DNA of 64,000 bases from JBFHRE01 sp041746105 (GTDB lineage: Bacteria; Actinomycetota; Acidimicrobiia; Spongiisociales; ZC4RG35): assembly GCA_041746105.1 (NCBI GenBank), contig JBGTHP010000002.1, positions 3,213-67,212 of the forward strand, given 5' to 3'. Below the pieces are notes generated by a model. That model saw nothing but the letters and a program-made list of their open reading frames with translations, was not told the DNA's origin and did not search any database. Positions 8,289 through 16,337 of this stretch are shown here, one piece after another. Every line of letters begins with the position of its first letter. The stretch's first letter is position 1. Position numbers and translations under genes: made by a program.

Positions 8289-9049
8289 ATGACCGAGGGC
8301 GACGTCGAATACGTCGGTTTGATGGCCGAAGAGTGGGACGCGTTACGCGGCGATACGTCGGACTGGGAAGACCGGCATTTTTTCCTGGAAGTCATTCGCG
8401 AACGCGGCGAGCCCGTTCTCGACATCGGCTGCGGGACCGGCCGGCTGCTGCTCGACTACCTGCAGCAAGGGATCGACATCGACGGAGTCGACAACTCTGC
8501 CGAGATGCTGGCGTGTGCCGGCGCAAGGCCTCCGGTCTGGCCCTGATGCCGACCGTTCACCTCCAGTCGATGGTCGACCTCGACCTGCCGCGCCGGTACC
8601 GCACGATCATCGTGCCGTCGAGCTCTTTCCAGCTGGTGCTCGACCGCGACGAGGCGGGAAAAGCCCTCAGGACATTTCACCGGCACCTCGAGACGGGGGG
8701 GACTTTGGCGATGCCGATCATCGTTCTCGACATGCCAGCGGACGAGGTGTGGACGCGCGAGGCTGCGCTAGAAGACGGAACGACGGTTCGCCGAACCTCC
8801 CGGGCGACGTTCGATCCATCGCGCCGGTTCGAGTCGACCGACGACCTGTATGAGCTGTTTCGAGACGGCGAGCTGACTCGTTCCGAGCGCCACGTTCGCG
8901 AACACGCCACGCTTTCGTGGACACCCGACGAGTTGCGTGACGCCCTCGTCCAAAACGGATTCGGCGATCTCGAGTTTCTGTCTGGTTTTACCCGGCGGCC
9001 GCGCCAAGCCGGCGACGAGGTCTTCACGGTGCTCGCCCGCTCGGGCTGA
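8289..9049 (+). pseudogene. Class I SAM-dependent methyltransferase, frameshifted
   Basis: The first part (ATG 8289) contains the SAM-binding motif PVLDIGCGTGRLLLDYLQQG and the acidic DIDGVDNSAEMLA. Just after this, near 8511, the homologous sequence continues in another frame (CRRKASGLALMP..VHLQSM..LDLPRRYRTIIVPSSSFQ) and runs to TGA 9049. Restoring one missing base gives an unbroken protein of about 253 residues. The open frame does not end at once after the shift (it reads to 8546). The gene is either newly inactivated or carries an assembly error. The substrate is unknown. Confidence 0.8.
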
Positions 9050-9569
9050 CGCTGGCGCGCCCTCGGTATCGGTTCTTGTCCGGCGACACTGCATGACCAG
9101 GAGGGTGCGGCGGCCCTTGAGAGTTTCCGATGACCGCACTGCACGCGATTGCGTTTGGCCGTCCAGACCCCGCTCTCGAACGCATCGTTGAGGCAGACCA
9201 TGATTCACCGGGTCCGCCCGCAAGCCTTCAAGTGGCGTCGTGCGGCGGGAGAGGTTCAGCTAACGACGAACTTGGGCGGCGTCGCTCATTTGTGCCGGCC
9301 TGCTCGACCGCGGGGAGATGTGCTTGTGGCGCCCGAATCGGTGATCGTCGCCCACGACCAAGCCGTTCTTGACTTCGTGGCTTCCATTGCTGCCCGGTCC
9401 GCGCCACGAGGTTGGTCGAGGTGTTGATACGCCGAGCGTCTGGCCCGACCCACGCCGGAGTCCTTGGCTCCTCCACGCTTGGCACTGTCGATGTGCCGTC
9501 GTGCATGCATGGTGATTCGTAGTCGGTGGCCGGTCGACAGACTGTCGAGCCTGTGGATGGCGAAACGAA
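9050..9569. other. Non-coding 520-bp stretch
   Basis: I see no gene that can be supported here on either strand. Open frames exist but are low in hydrophobic pattern, rich in Arg, Pro and Gly, and show no recognisable motif. It may be eroded sequence at the left side of the accessory region. Confidence 0.4.
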
Positions 9570-10724
9570 TCAGGTGGCTTCGGGGAGACCTCTGGGGAGA
9601 CGTTTCTCTGCGTCGATGAATGGCAAGGCCTGTGCCGAGGCGTCGTGCGGGGTTCCGTCGACGACGACCTGTACCCGGCGACCTTCCCATCCGCCTCCTA
9701 TCGGCTCGTCGAACCGCACATATCCGATCTCAGTTTCGAGGGTGGGCGACCACACTCCCACGGTCATCGACCCGACCGGCCGGCCGTCGATCTCCACGGC
9801 GTCACCCCGGCCAGGGGTGGCAGCGTCACAGCGCAATCCCCACAGCAGCTGCGTGCGATCGCATCCGAGTAGTGCCGACCGCCCCACGAATTGTTCGTTG
9901 TCGAAGTCGACGAACTGTCCGAGCCCGGCTGCGAAGGGAGTTAGGCTGCGGTCGAAGTCGGTGCGGTTGTCCATGATTCCCGCTTCCACCCGGCGGGGTG
10001 CCATGGAGTCGCTGGCGCCCATGCTGAGGTCGAACGCCGCGCCCACCTCCAGCAGATGATCCCAGAGCCGCAGGTGGTCGAGGTCGGCGTTGCCATATAG
10101 CTCGATGCCCAGCTCGCCGGTGTAACCCGAATTGGAAACCAGCACGCGTTGGCCGCCGACGTCGAAATAGCGAGCGGCAAACCAGGTGAAGTCGTCCGGC
10201 ACCGGCTCGCCGGTCGCCGCTGCGAATATCTCGTGGGACTTGGGCCCTTGGATCTGAAGCACCCGCATCTTGGTGTCGGTGACGTCGACTTCCATCCCGA
10301 TGCCGTTGGCCAAGAGCCAGTTTTCGATGTCTCCTTCGGCCTGGATGTACCAGAAGTGGTGGTCGGCGAGCCGGATCAAAACTCCGTCCATGAGGATGCC
10401 TCCGTCGGGATCGCACGCCAAACCGTAGACACAGCGGCCGACTCGCACGTTGGCGATCCGGCGGGTGAAGACCCGCTCGCACAGGCGAACCGCGTCGGGG
10501 CCTTTGATCGAGATGGGGCGTTCGGGCGTGTCGTAGAGCACTGCGCCGGTGCGCAGCTTCCGGTAGTCGGCGGCGGCGTCGGTTCCGAGGCTCAGCGGAT
10601 ACATCCAGTTGGCGTACACGGCGTAGATCACCTGGTCCGAGTGCCATCGTTCAACGTACGGCGACCACTCCTTGCGGAGCCCGTTGAAAAGAACCTTCAT
10701 TTTGGAGCCGTTGACCATCTCCAA
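9570..10724 (-). CDS. GcvT-family (aminomethyltransferase/folate-dependent demethylase-like) protein
   Basis: The 384-residue protein has the GcvT fold layout: N-terminal tetrahydrofolate-binding region with VLYDTPERPISIKGPDA, GLACDPDGGILMDGVLIRL, LQIQGPKS, then SNSGYTGELGIELYG and AGIMDNRTDFDRS, and a C-terminal barrel with RPVGSMTVGVWSPTLETEIGY. It probably moves a one-carbon group from a methylated substrate to tetrahydrofolate. No gcvH or gcvP lies nearby, which favours a demethylase-type relative such as DmdA over the glycine cleavage T protein. The start is uncertain: TTG 10724, ATG 10718 or ATG 10700. Confidence 0.75.
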   Translation of the reverse strand: MEMVNGSKMKVLFNGLRKEWSPYVERWHSDQVIYAVYANWMYPLSLGTDAAADYRKLRTGAVLYDTPERPISIKGPDAVRLCERVFTRRIANVRVGRCVYGLACDPDGGILMDGVLIRLADHHFWYIQAEGDIENWLLANGIGMEVDVTDTKMRVLQIQGPKSHEIFAAATGEPVPDDFTWFAARYFDVGGQRVLVSNSGYTGELGIELYGNADLDHLRLWDHLLEVGAAFDLSMGASDSMAPRRVEAGIMDNRTDFDRSLTPFAAGLGQFVDFDNEQFVGRSALLGCDRTQLLWGLRCDAATPGRGDAVEIDGRPVGSMTVGVWSPTLETEIGYVRFDEPIGGGWEGRRVQVVVDGTPHDASAQALPFIDAEKRLPRGLPEAT

Positions 10725-10887
10725 ACCCTTGCTCGCCGATGCGGAGTCGATGCGACCGAGCAGAGGCGAGAGTACTGCATCGGGCTGCGACGAGGGTCGG
10801 AGCGGTCGGAGTCATCCCCGCACGCGGAATGCTCGTTGGGACCGAGATTCGGTGATCGGCGTGGATGGCCGGTCCTCTTCCACTTCT

Positions 10888-10903
10888 GTATCACGCGTGA
10901 TAC
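10888..10903. promoter_or_regulatory. Perfect 16-bp palindrome, likely toxin-antitoxin operator
   Basis: GTATCACGCGTGATAC is a perfect palindrome ending nine bases before the antitoxin ATG (10913). Antitoxins of the Phd/VapB type bind such dyads to repress their own operon. Its position overlapping the expected promoter or leader fits that use. Confidence 0.7.
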
Positions 10904-10912
10904 GCTGCTCGC

Positions 10913-11149
10913 ATGTCTGAAGTCTCGATCCGGGAACTCCGCAATCACGGCGGCGAAGTGGTCGAACGCGCGGCCAGGGGTGAGCGGCTCACGATCACCC
11001 GCTCCGGGAAACCGGTTGCTGAGTTGCGACCGCTGAGCCGGGAGCCGATACCGCTCGAGCTGATCCTTGCCCGCCGCCGGCAACTTCCAGCTGTCGATCC
11101 CGACAAGTTTCGCCACGACCTCGACCAGGTCCTCGATCCCGCCCTTTGA
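10913..11149 (+). CDS. Phd/YefM-family antitoxin (VapB-type)
   Basis: The 78-residue protein begins SEVSIRELRNHGGEVVERAARGERLTI, the signature of prevent-host-death type antitoxins, with RSGKPVAELRPL completing the DNA-binding half. The C-terminal part (about 50-78) is charged and should wrap around the toxin. The toxin gene starts three bases after its stop. Together with the upstream palindrome this is a complete type II module. Confidence 0.9.
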   Translation: MSEVSIRELRNHGGEVVERAARGERLTITRSGKPVAELRPLSREPIPLELILARRRQLPAVDPDKFRHDLDQVLDPAL

Positions 11150-11152
11150 TCG

Positions 11153-11560
11153 ATGCCTCGCGGGATTCTCGATACCAGCACGCTCATCTTGGCCGGTCGG
11201 CTGCAGGACACCGATCTGCTTCCCGACGAGCCTCTGATCACCGCCATCACCCTCGCCGAACTCTCCGTGGGTCCACTGGTGGCATCGACCGACGCAGAAC
11301 GCTCTGCACGGCAAGCGCACCTCCAGCAAGCCGAAGCCGACTTCGACCCGCTGCCCTTTGACGCTGCCGCAGCTCGCAGCTTCGGTCGCGTAGCCGCAGG
11401 TCTGCGAAGAGCGGGCCGGAAACCTTCGGCGCGTGCCTACGACGCCATGATCGCCGCGATTGCCATCTCCAACGATCTCCCCCTTCACACCTGCAATCCC
11501 AAAGACTTCACCGAGATCGAGGAGCTCACCGTGGTCGCCGTCCCCCACCCGCACCATTGA
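11153..11560 (+). CDS. vapC: PIN-domain toxin ribonuclease (VapC-type)
   Basis: The 135-residue protein has the PIN acidic quartet in order: ILDTSTL (Asp7), ITLAELSVG (Glu), a central acidic site in RAYDAMIAAIA, and LHTCNPKDF near the C-terminus. VapC toxins cut tRNA or rRNA and arrest growth until neutralised by the antitoxin encoded just upstream. The active-site residues look intact, so the module should be functional. It sits in an accessory region with an integrase relic. Confidence 0.92.
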   Translation: MPRGILDTSTLILAGRLQDTDLLPDEPLITAITLAELSVGPLVASTDAERSARQAHLQQAEADFDPLPFDAAAARSFGRVAAGLRRAGRKPSARAYDAMIAAIAISNDLPLHTCNPKDFTEIEELTVVAVPHPHH

Positions 11561-11689
11561 GGACCAGCCCGAACGAAACCCCCTCCTGGAAGTGCCGATC
11601 TCAAGGTCGGGTAGGCGGTGTGCCCGTTTCTACACCTGATTTGGTGATCCGCCTCGTGGCGACGGTGTTCACGAGCTCGACCCTGCCGG

Positions 11690-12391
11690 TCATTGGGTGT
11701 GGGGAACGATGACCTGGTCGGCGACCTCGTCGCGGTAGGGGAACAGCCACCTGATGAGCCCGACGCCGATCCCGACGCCGATGAGCTCCGCGACTACGAA
11801 GCCGGGGGTAGAGGCGGGAGCGATCCCTGCGAAGGTGTCGGAGAGTGCACGGGCGATGGTGACGGCAGGGTTGGCGAAACTGGTCGACGAAGTGAAGTAG
11901 TAGGCGCCGGCGATGTAACCGCCGACCGCAAACGCCGTCACCGCCGACCTTCCGGAACGGACCAGCCCGAAGATCACCAACAGCAGCCCGATGGTGGCAA
12001 CGGCTTCGGCCAGCCAGAGATGCGAACCGGATCGAGTGGTGGTGGACCAGGTCGCAGCGGGCAGATCAAACATGAGGTTGGCGAGTATCACTCCGGCGAT
12101 GCCGCCGGAGCTCTGAGCCGAGATGTAGCCGATCGTCTCGCGGTTGGTGAGCCCCCCGAAGGCTCGGTCCGCGAGGGTGACCGCCGGGTTGAGGTGCGCT
12201 CCCGACACCGGTCCCAGCGCCAGGATCATCGCGGTCAGCGCACCCGCCGTTGCCAACGCGTTCTGCAACAGCTGCAGACCGGGATCGGTCGAGAGGGTCT
12301 CGGCCATGATCCCAGAGCCGACGATCGCCGCCAGCAGGAAGGCGGTGCCGACGAACTCGGCGGCGATCCGCCTTCCCAACGACGGCATCAC
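11690..12391 (-). CDS. MIP-family aquaporin/aquaglyceroporin of an arsenic operon
   Basis: The 233-residue protein has six membrane segments and the two aquaporin half-helix motifs: the first is a canonical NPA (GAHLNPAVT), and the second is also NPA (SFANPAVT). It lies directly after arsenate reductase genes, with its GTG/ATG start overlapping the stop of the preceding gene. In Sinorhizobium-like ars operons a channel of this family (AqpS) replaces an ArsB/ACR3 pump and lets arsenite leave the cell down its gradient; by context that role is inferred here. The start may be GTG 12391 or ATG 12388. Confidence 0.85.
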   Translation of the reverse strand: MMPSLGRRIAAEFVGTAFLLAAIVGSGIMAETLSTDPGLQLLQNALATAGALTAMILALGPVSGAHLNPAVTLADRAFGGLTNRETIGYISAQSSGGIAGVILANLMFDLPAATWSTTTRSGSHLWLAEAVATIGLLLVIFGLVRSGRSAVTAFAVGGYIAGAYYFTSSTSFANPAVTIARALSDTFAGIAPASTPGFVVAELIGVGIGVGLIRWLFPYRDEVADQVIVPHTQ

Positions 12392-13038
12392 ACTCGAGCG
12401 GGGATGTCGAGGCTCGTCATCAACGCCTGGACGCGAGTCTGGATGTCGTCGCGCACCTGGCGCACCAGTTCGATGGGCTGCCCGGCCGGGTCGGTGAGTT
12501 CCCAGTCCTCATAACGTTTCCCGGGGTACACCGGGCAGGCGTCGCCGCAGCCCATGGTGATCACCACGTCGGCGGCGCGTACGATCTCGTCGGTCCATGG
12601 TTTAGGGAACTCGGTGCGGATGTCGATCCCCACCTCCGCCATCGCCTCGACTGCCACCCGATTCACGTCGGCGGCCGGTTCGGAGCCACCGGAGAACACG
12701 TCGATGGTGTCACCGGCGAGATGGCGCAGCCAACCCGCGGCCATCTGGGAACGGCCGGCATTGTGCACGCAGAGGAAGAGGACGGCGGGTCGTTGATCGG
12801 TCATCAGACCTTGCACTTTCGCGAAGGCGCGGAGACGGTCCCGGGCGAATCGTTCAATGAGGATCGGCAGCCACGTTGTCACCGTGGCCCGGCTCTCCAA
12901 CTGGGCTTGGGATTCGGCCATGAACCGTTCGATCGTCTCCACCGAGAACACCCCAGCGAAATCGCTCTTGAGCCGCTCCGCTGCCTGCTTGATCAGGTAC
13001 TGCTGTTCCGTGGTGAGTTTCGTGATGCCGTCAGTCAA
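12388..13038 (-). CDS. arsC: Arsenate reductase of the low-molecular-weight phosphatase type with N-terminal helical domain
   Basis: The 216-residue protein has an N-terminal helical bundle (about 1-75, similar to the small three-helix proteins often fused to arsenate reductase) and a C-terminal phosphatase-like domain starting with the P-loop LCVHNAGRSQ. A further MGCGDACPV motif supplies the extra cysteines for the redox cascade, and the DWEL.DP segment holds the general-acid Asp. It should reduce arsenate to arsenite, using thioredoxin or a mycothiol system. A TTG start (13038) overlaps the upstream gene by eight bases; a GGAGG lies upstream. Confidence 0.9.
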   Translation of the reverse strand: MTDGITKLTTEQQYLIKQAAERLKSDFAGVFSVETIERFMAESQAQLESRATVTTWLPILIERFARDRLRAFAKVQGLMTDQRPAVLFLCVHNAGRSQMAAGWLRHLAGDTIDVFSGGSEPAADVNRVAVEAMAEVGIDIRTEFPKPWTDEIVRAADVVITMGCGDACPVYPGKRYEDWELTDPAGQPIELVRQVRDDIQTRVQALMTSLDIPARV

Positions 13039-13690
13039 GGTGGCGTCCTCCCGTTAAGGTCTTGATTCGTGTCTCGAGCTCGGTCAGTGCGGCATCGAAG
13101 GCGTCCGGTGATGCCCGCTCCACGGGATCGGGGATCGACCAGTGCAGCCAATCCGCCCCGGGCTCGAGCTCCTCGTGGGCCCGGTCACACACCGTGACAA
13201 CCATGCTTCCCTCCACTGCAACGTCAGCGATCGACCGGGGCACCGCTTCGGAAAGGTCATACCCAGCCCGAGCTGCGGCGGCCACCGCTCCTGGGTGAAC
13301 CCGCTGGGCGGGATGGGTCCCTGCACTCGACGCCGGGGTAGGTCTCGTTGCCGACCACACCGCCGCAGCCATCTGCGACCGAGCAGAATTGTGGGTGCAC
13401 ACAAATACCACCGGGCTCTCAGGAACCGCCACCCCCACGCGCAGCACATCGATGACCTCGTGGCGGAGCCGCACATAACGGCGACGTCCATCACCCGAAG
13501 AACGCGACCGTTCGATCAGCCCGGCCTGCTCCAACACATGCAGATGATGCGCCAGCAGATTCGAAGCCAACCTGTGACGCTCCGCCAACTCCACCGGCGC
13601 CCGATCCGTCACCGTCAGATCGTCCACCATCGCCAACCGCACCGGCTCCGCCAACGCCGCAAAGATCCGGGCTCGTTCACCGATATCCAT
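13031..13690 (-). CDS. ArsR-type repressor fused to an arsenate-reductase-like phosphatase domain
   Basis: The 219-residue protein has an N-terminal ArsR winged helix (about 1-85; IFAALAEPVRLAMVDDL, then ASNLLAHHLHVLEQAGLI) and a C-terminal low-molecular-weight phosphatase domain (from about 92) with P-loop FVCTHNSARSQ and a late SIPDP acid motif. Such ArsR-ArsC fusions are known in actinobacteria. It heads the operon and probably represses it, with metalloid binding and reduction in one protein. ATG 13690 is chosen because the HTH begins there and promoter-like sequence lies just upstream. The frame is open further to 13789. Confidence 0.85.
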   Translation of the reverse strand: MDIGERARIFAALAEPVRLAMVDDLTVTDRAPVELAERHRLASNLLAHHLHVLEQAGLIERSRSSGDGRRRYVRLRHEVIDVLRVGVAVPESPVVFVCTHNSARSQMAAAVWSATRPTPASSAGTHPAQRVHPGAVAAAARAGYDLSEAVPRSIADVAVEGSMVVTVCDRAHEELEPGADWLHWSIPDPVERASPDAFDAALTELETRIKTLTGGRHLD

Positions 13691-13696
13691 TCGGCG

Positions 13697-13725
13697 AAGA
13701 TAATACTCAGTGCCGGTTGAGTCAA
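13697..13725 (-). promoter_or_regulatory. Promoter and operator candidate of the arsenic operon
   Basis: Reading the minus strand, TTGACT (13725-13720) is followed after 17 bp by TATCTT (13702-13697), a good promoter for the fusion gene at 13690. TTGACTCAA (13725-13717) is itself a palindrome, and CCGG(T/C)-containing half sites repeat on both sides, which suits binding by the dimeric ArsR domain. Confidence 0.5.
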
Positions 13726-13965
13726 CTTCCGGTGAGTGAACGATCCCGGGCTTTGGGGCGGTATGCGCACGATCAGGCTGAGAGCGCAAACCGATCGACG
13801 AATTCCCGTGCCGCTCAGCTCACCGTAGGCGCGGAGCGATATAGCCCATCCCGCTGCAAAGGCGATCGGACAGTTCCGCGCGGATGCTGAGCGGTTCGCG
13901 CCGGAGACGAACGTGGCGTAGTTGGCGTTGCGGTCGAGGGAGGTCTTGCGCGGTCGTGACGCGCT

Positions 13966-14310
13966 GTGCGGACTCACCACCAGGACACCGACGCGTTCCT
14001 CTTCGTCAGCTCGGACCGGGAACACCTCGACTACTCGAACTGGTTGCACCGGATCTGGAAACCGGGCCAACAGGAAGCCTGGGTCGAGTGGGTCCAGTTC
14101 CACGACCTCCGCCGGGCGAATGCAACATGTCTCGTCCTCGAAGGTGTCGACATCAAGACGGCCCAGACCCGCCTCGGTCACACCGACCCCAGGCTCACCT
14201 TGGGCATCTACGCCCAGGCCACCACCGAAGCGGACCGCCGAGCCGCAGACCGTCTCGGCGACCGATTCCTTCCCCGACGGGACCAGGATCGCGGACGAGG
14301 CCTCCTGTGA
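13966..14310 (+). pseudogene. C-terminal fragment of a tyrosine recombinase (phage integrase)
   Basis: About 114 codons keep the catalytic C-terminus: HDLRRANAT (the conserved HxLRR), a LGHTDPRLTLGIYAQAT segment with the LGH and the nucleophilic Tyr. The frame is closed by a stop at 13957 and nothing upstream extends it, so the arm-binding and core-binding domains and the first catalytic Arg are gone. It points towards tRNA-Pro, 82 bp away, the standard position of an integrase at its tRNA attachment site. Confidence 0.75.
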
Positions 14311-14350
14311 CGCGCGATGGACGCGCGATGCAAACCCCCCCCAAGACCAG

Positions 14351-14374
14351 AGGGCCGCCCTTGCGAGCGGCCCT
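14351..14374 (-). terminator. Hairpin downstream of tRNA-Pro
   Basis: AGGGCCGC (14351-14358) and GCGGCCCT (14367-14374) form an eight-base-pair stem with an eight-base loop. It lies 19 bp beyond the tRNA 3' end and is followed on the minus strand by a G/T-rich run. It probably ends the tRNA transcript. Confidence 0.5.
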
Positions 14375-14392
14375 GAACCGGTGTTTCTGTCG

Positions 14393-14466
14393 TCGGGACG
14401 GTGGGACTTGAACCCACGACCTCAGCGTCCCGAACGCTGCGCGCTACCAAGCTGCGCTACGTCCCG
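14393..14466 (-). tRNA. tRNA-Pro (anticodon CGG)
   Basis: A complete cloverleaf of 74 nt can be drawn on the minus strand: acceptor stem CGGGACG/CGTCCCG, D stem GCGC/GCGC, anticodon stem CAGCG/CGCTG with loop TTCGGGA, T stem GTGGG/CCCAC with loop TTCAAGT, and discriminator A. The anticodon is CGG with G37, as usual for tRNA-Pro. No CCA is encoded. The integrase relic lies beyond its 3' end. Confidence 0.95.
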
Positions 14467-14516
14467 TCGGGAGCGGACAGGTTAGCGGGTTGGTGCCGGC
14501 CGCCGGCCGGGAAGAA

Positions 14517-14882
14517 TCAGTTGACGAGCTCTGACATCACAGCACGGAGATCCTGAGCGGTGAAGGGTTTGAGCAGATGGGCCTGGGTTCCGGCGCGCTT
14601 GGCCAAAAAGACATCCGCGGATCGGTCGAGCAGCATCACGATCGGGGTGGGGGGACATTCGCCGGCGGAAATTGCATCGTGGATGAGCCGGGTCACGGCC
14701 ATCCCTCCCATGTTCTTGATCTGCATGTCGACGACGATCGCATCGAATGGGCTTTCCGAAGCAGTTTCTGCGGCGTTCTTGGGGTCGTCGCACACAGTGA
14801 GCTGTGTCGCCGGGTCCGACAGCGCCGCCACGACGTCGTGACGGACCCAGTTGTCATCTGCGACGAGAAGGATGGATGCCAC
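14517..14882 (-). CDS. Single-domain response regulator (receiver only)
   Basis: The 121-residue protein is one CheY-like receiver domain with no output domain. It has the acidic pair in VADDNW, the phospho-acceptor Asp in AIVVDMQIKNMGG, a Ser/Thr-like position replaced in MLLDRSAD, and the conserved Lys in LLKPFTAQDL. I chose GTG 14882 because the first strand of the fold starts there. No histidine kinase lies beside it, so its partner is elsewhere (the kinase at 52.5 kb also lacks a partner, but a link is speculative). It is divergent from the NfeD-like gene. Confidence 0.8.
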   Translation of the reverse strand: MASILLVADDNWVRHDVVAALSDPATQLTVCDDPKNAAETASESPFDAIVVDMQIKNMGGMAVTRLIHDAISAGECPPTPIVMLLDRSADVFLAKRAGTQAHLLKPFTAQDLRAVMSELVN

Positions 14883-14974
14883 GGCGCCACGATAGTTCGC
14901 AGTAGCGCCCGTCCGATCGTGACAGTCGATGCCGACTGTGGATCGAAATCGCCCGTGACCTAACATCGCCCATC

Positions 14975-16261
14975 GTGTTTCCAAGATTTCTTCGTTTGGC
15001 GATCCTCGGCATCTTCTTCTTGTTCGGAGCCGTTCCCGCAGTGGGCCAGGAGCAACGAGTTGTTGAGGTTGTTGAGATCAAAGGCATAATCGACGACCGC
15101 ACCGTCGACTTTGTCATCGCCAACATCGAATCGGCGGCAAAAGCAGGGAATGTCGAGGTGATGATCCTCCAGATCGACTCGCCCGCGGTGGTTTCGTCGC
15201 CACAGGAGTACGCCGTTTTGCTCGACCTGGTTGCGTCACCGCCGTTGCCTTTGGTGGCTTGGGCGGGAGATGCCCCGGGTTCGGTTTCCGGTGGTGTCCT
15301 GGAGTTGATTCGAATGGCGCCGCTTCGTGCCGCTGCTCCCGGAATCACGGCCGGTTATTGGAACGACGGGTCCGATTTTGTGGATGGTTCGCCGCCGGTC
15401 GCCCCGGCCGAGATCCTGGCGGCGGGAATGACGGAAGACCTGGTGGTGGTGGATCGACCGGTCGCAGGTGTGTTCGATCTCGTCCAGGCCGAGACCGCCT
15501 CTCCCCGTCAACTGGCGCAGTTGCTCGATGGTCGCAGCGTGGCCGGGACTGTGCTTTCCACGGTCCGACCTTTCACCGGGGAGGACGACCAGGTGGGAGT
15601 GACCGTCCTTCCCACGATTTTGCGAGAGAAGGGTTTCTGGGCCCAGACACTCGGATTGGCGTCCCAACCGGAGGCCATGTTTTTCTTTCTGGTGACAGGT
15701 CTCACGATCGCTGCGTTCGAGTTTTACGCCATCGGGCCGGGGATCGCCGCCGGAGTCGCGGCCGCATGCCTCGGTCTGGCCGGAGCGGGGATGTCGATTC
15801 TGCCAGTACGTCTGTCGTCGGTCGGCTTGATTGCCGGTTCGGTTTGGTTGCTCTCATTCTCGTATCAACGAGGTGGTGTCGTGGCGTTGAGTGGATTGGG
15901 TTTGGTTGGATTGACGATCGGCGGGTTCTGGATCACCAACGGATCACCGCTCATCTCTCCCGGTCCGGCCGGGATCCTGCTGACATTGGCGGCGGCCGCG
16001 TTTTTCTTCCTGCTCGCCATGCCGGTTGTGGCCCGCTCTCGCTTCAGCACCAGAACGATCGGACGCGAGGATCTCATAGGACGGATGGGTCGAGCCGTCG
16101 TCGACCTGGCACCCGACGGTGAGGTCGACGTGGCCGGCGGCCGTTGGAAGGCCACATCACATCGAGAAGCCGGAATCAAGGAAGGTGACGACGTTGTCGT
16201 GACCGCCGTTGATGGTTGGTATCTAGAGGTTGATTCTCAGATCGCGAAAAATCGATCCTAA
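14975..16261 (+). CDS. NfeD-like membrane protein with degenerate ClpP/SppA-type domain
   Basis: The 428-residue protein has a signal peptide (cleavable, about 1-24, VGQ), an N-terminal crotonase/ClpP-class fold domain (about 25-215), four or five membrane segments (about 230-355) and a C-terminal OB-fold NfeD domain (about 365-425). NfeD proteins act with stomatin-like partners in membrane quality control. The serine protease dyad expected in full-length members is not obvious: the nucleophile region reads WAGDAPGSVSGGVLEL, so protease activity may be lost. No stomatin gene is adjacent. Start GTG 14975. Confidence 0.75.
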   Translation: MFPRFLRLAILGIFFLFGAVPAVGQEQRVVEVVEIKGIIDDRTVDFVIANIESAAKAGNVEVMILQIDSPAVVSSPQEYAVLLDLVASPPLPLVAWAGDAPGSVSGGVLELIRMAPLRAAAPGITAGYWNDGSDFVDGSPPVAPAEILAAGMTEDLVVVDRPVAGVFDLVQAETASPRQLAQLLDGRSVAGTVLSTVRPFTGEDDQVGVTVLPTILREKGFWAQTLGLASQPEAMFFFLVTGLTIAAFEFYAIGPGIAAGVAAACLGLAGAGMSILPVRLSSVGLIAGSVWLLSFSYQRGGVVALSGLGLVGLTIGGFWITNGSPLISPGPAGILLTLAAAAFFFLLAMPVVARSRFSTRTIGREDLIGRMGRAVVDLAPDGEVDVAGGRWKATSHREAGIKEGDDVVVTAVDGWYLEVDSQIAKNRS

Positions 16262-16337
16262 TTTTCCAGGATTTCCCTGGTGGAATATGGGAAATGGCTC
16301 TAATTTCGATTACCTACAGGCGAGGAGGAGGCCTTTC

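Noticed and set aside
8289..9049. Selenocysteine readthrough as explanation for the broken frames at 8.5, 51.4 and 62.5 kb
   Set aside because: The homologous sequence continues in another reading frame, not after an in-frame TGA, so recoding does not explain the breaks.
9120..9560. A possible transposase fragment on the minus strand
   Set aside because: Only Arg- and Ser-rich residues without a DDE or HUH pattern; not enough to support a call.
9050..14466. Direct repeat of the tRNA-Pro 3' end marking the left edge of an island
   Set aside because: I searched by eye for the GGGACTTGAACC-type sequence left of the tRNA and found none; a computed search is needed.
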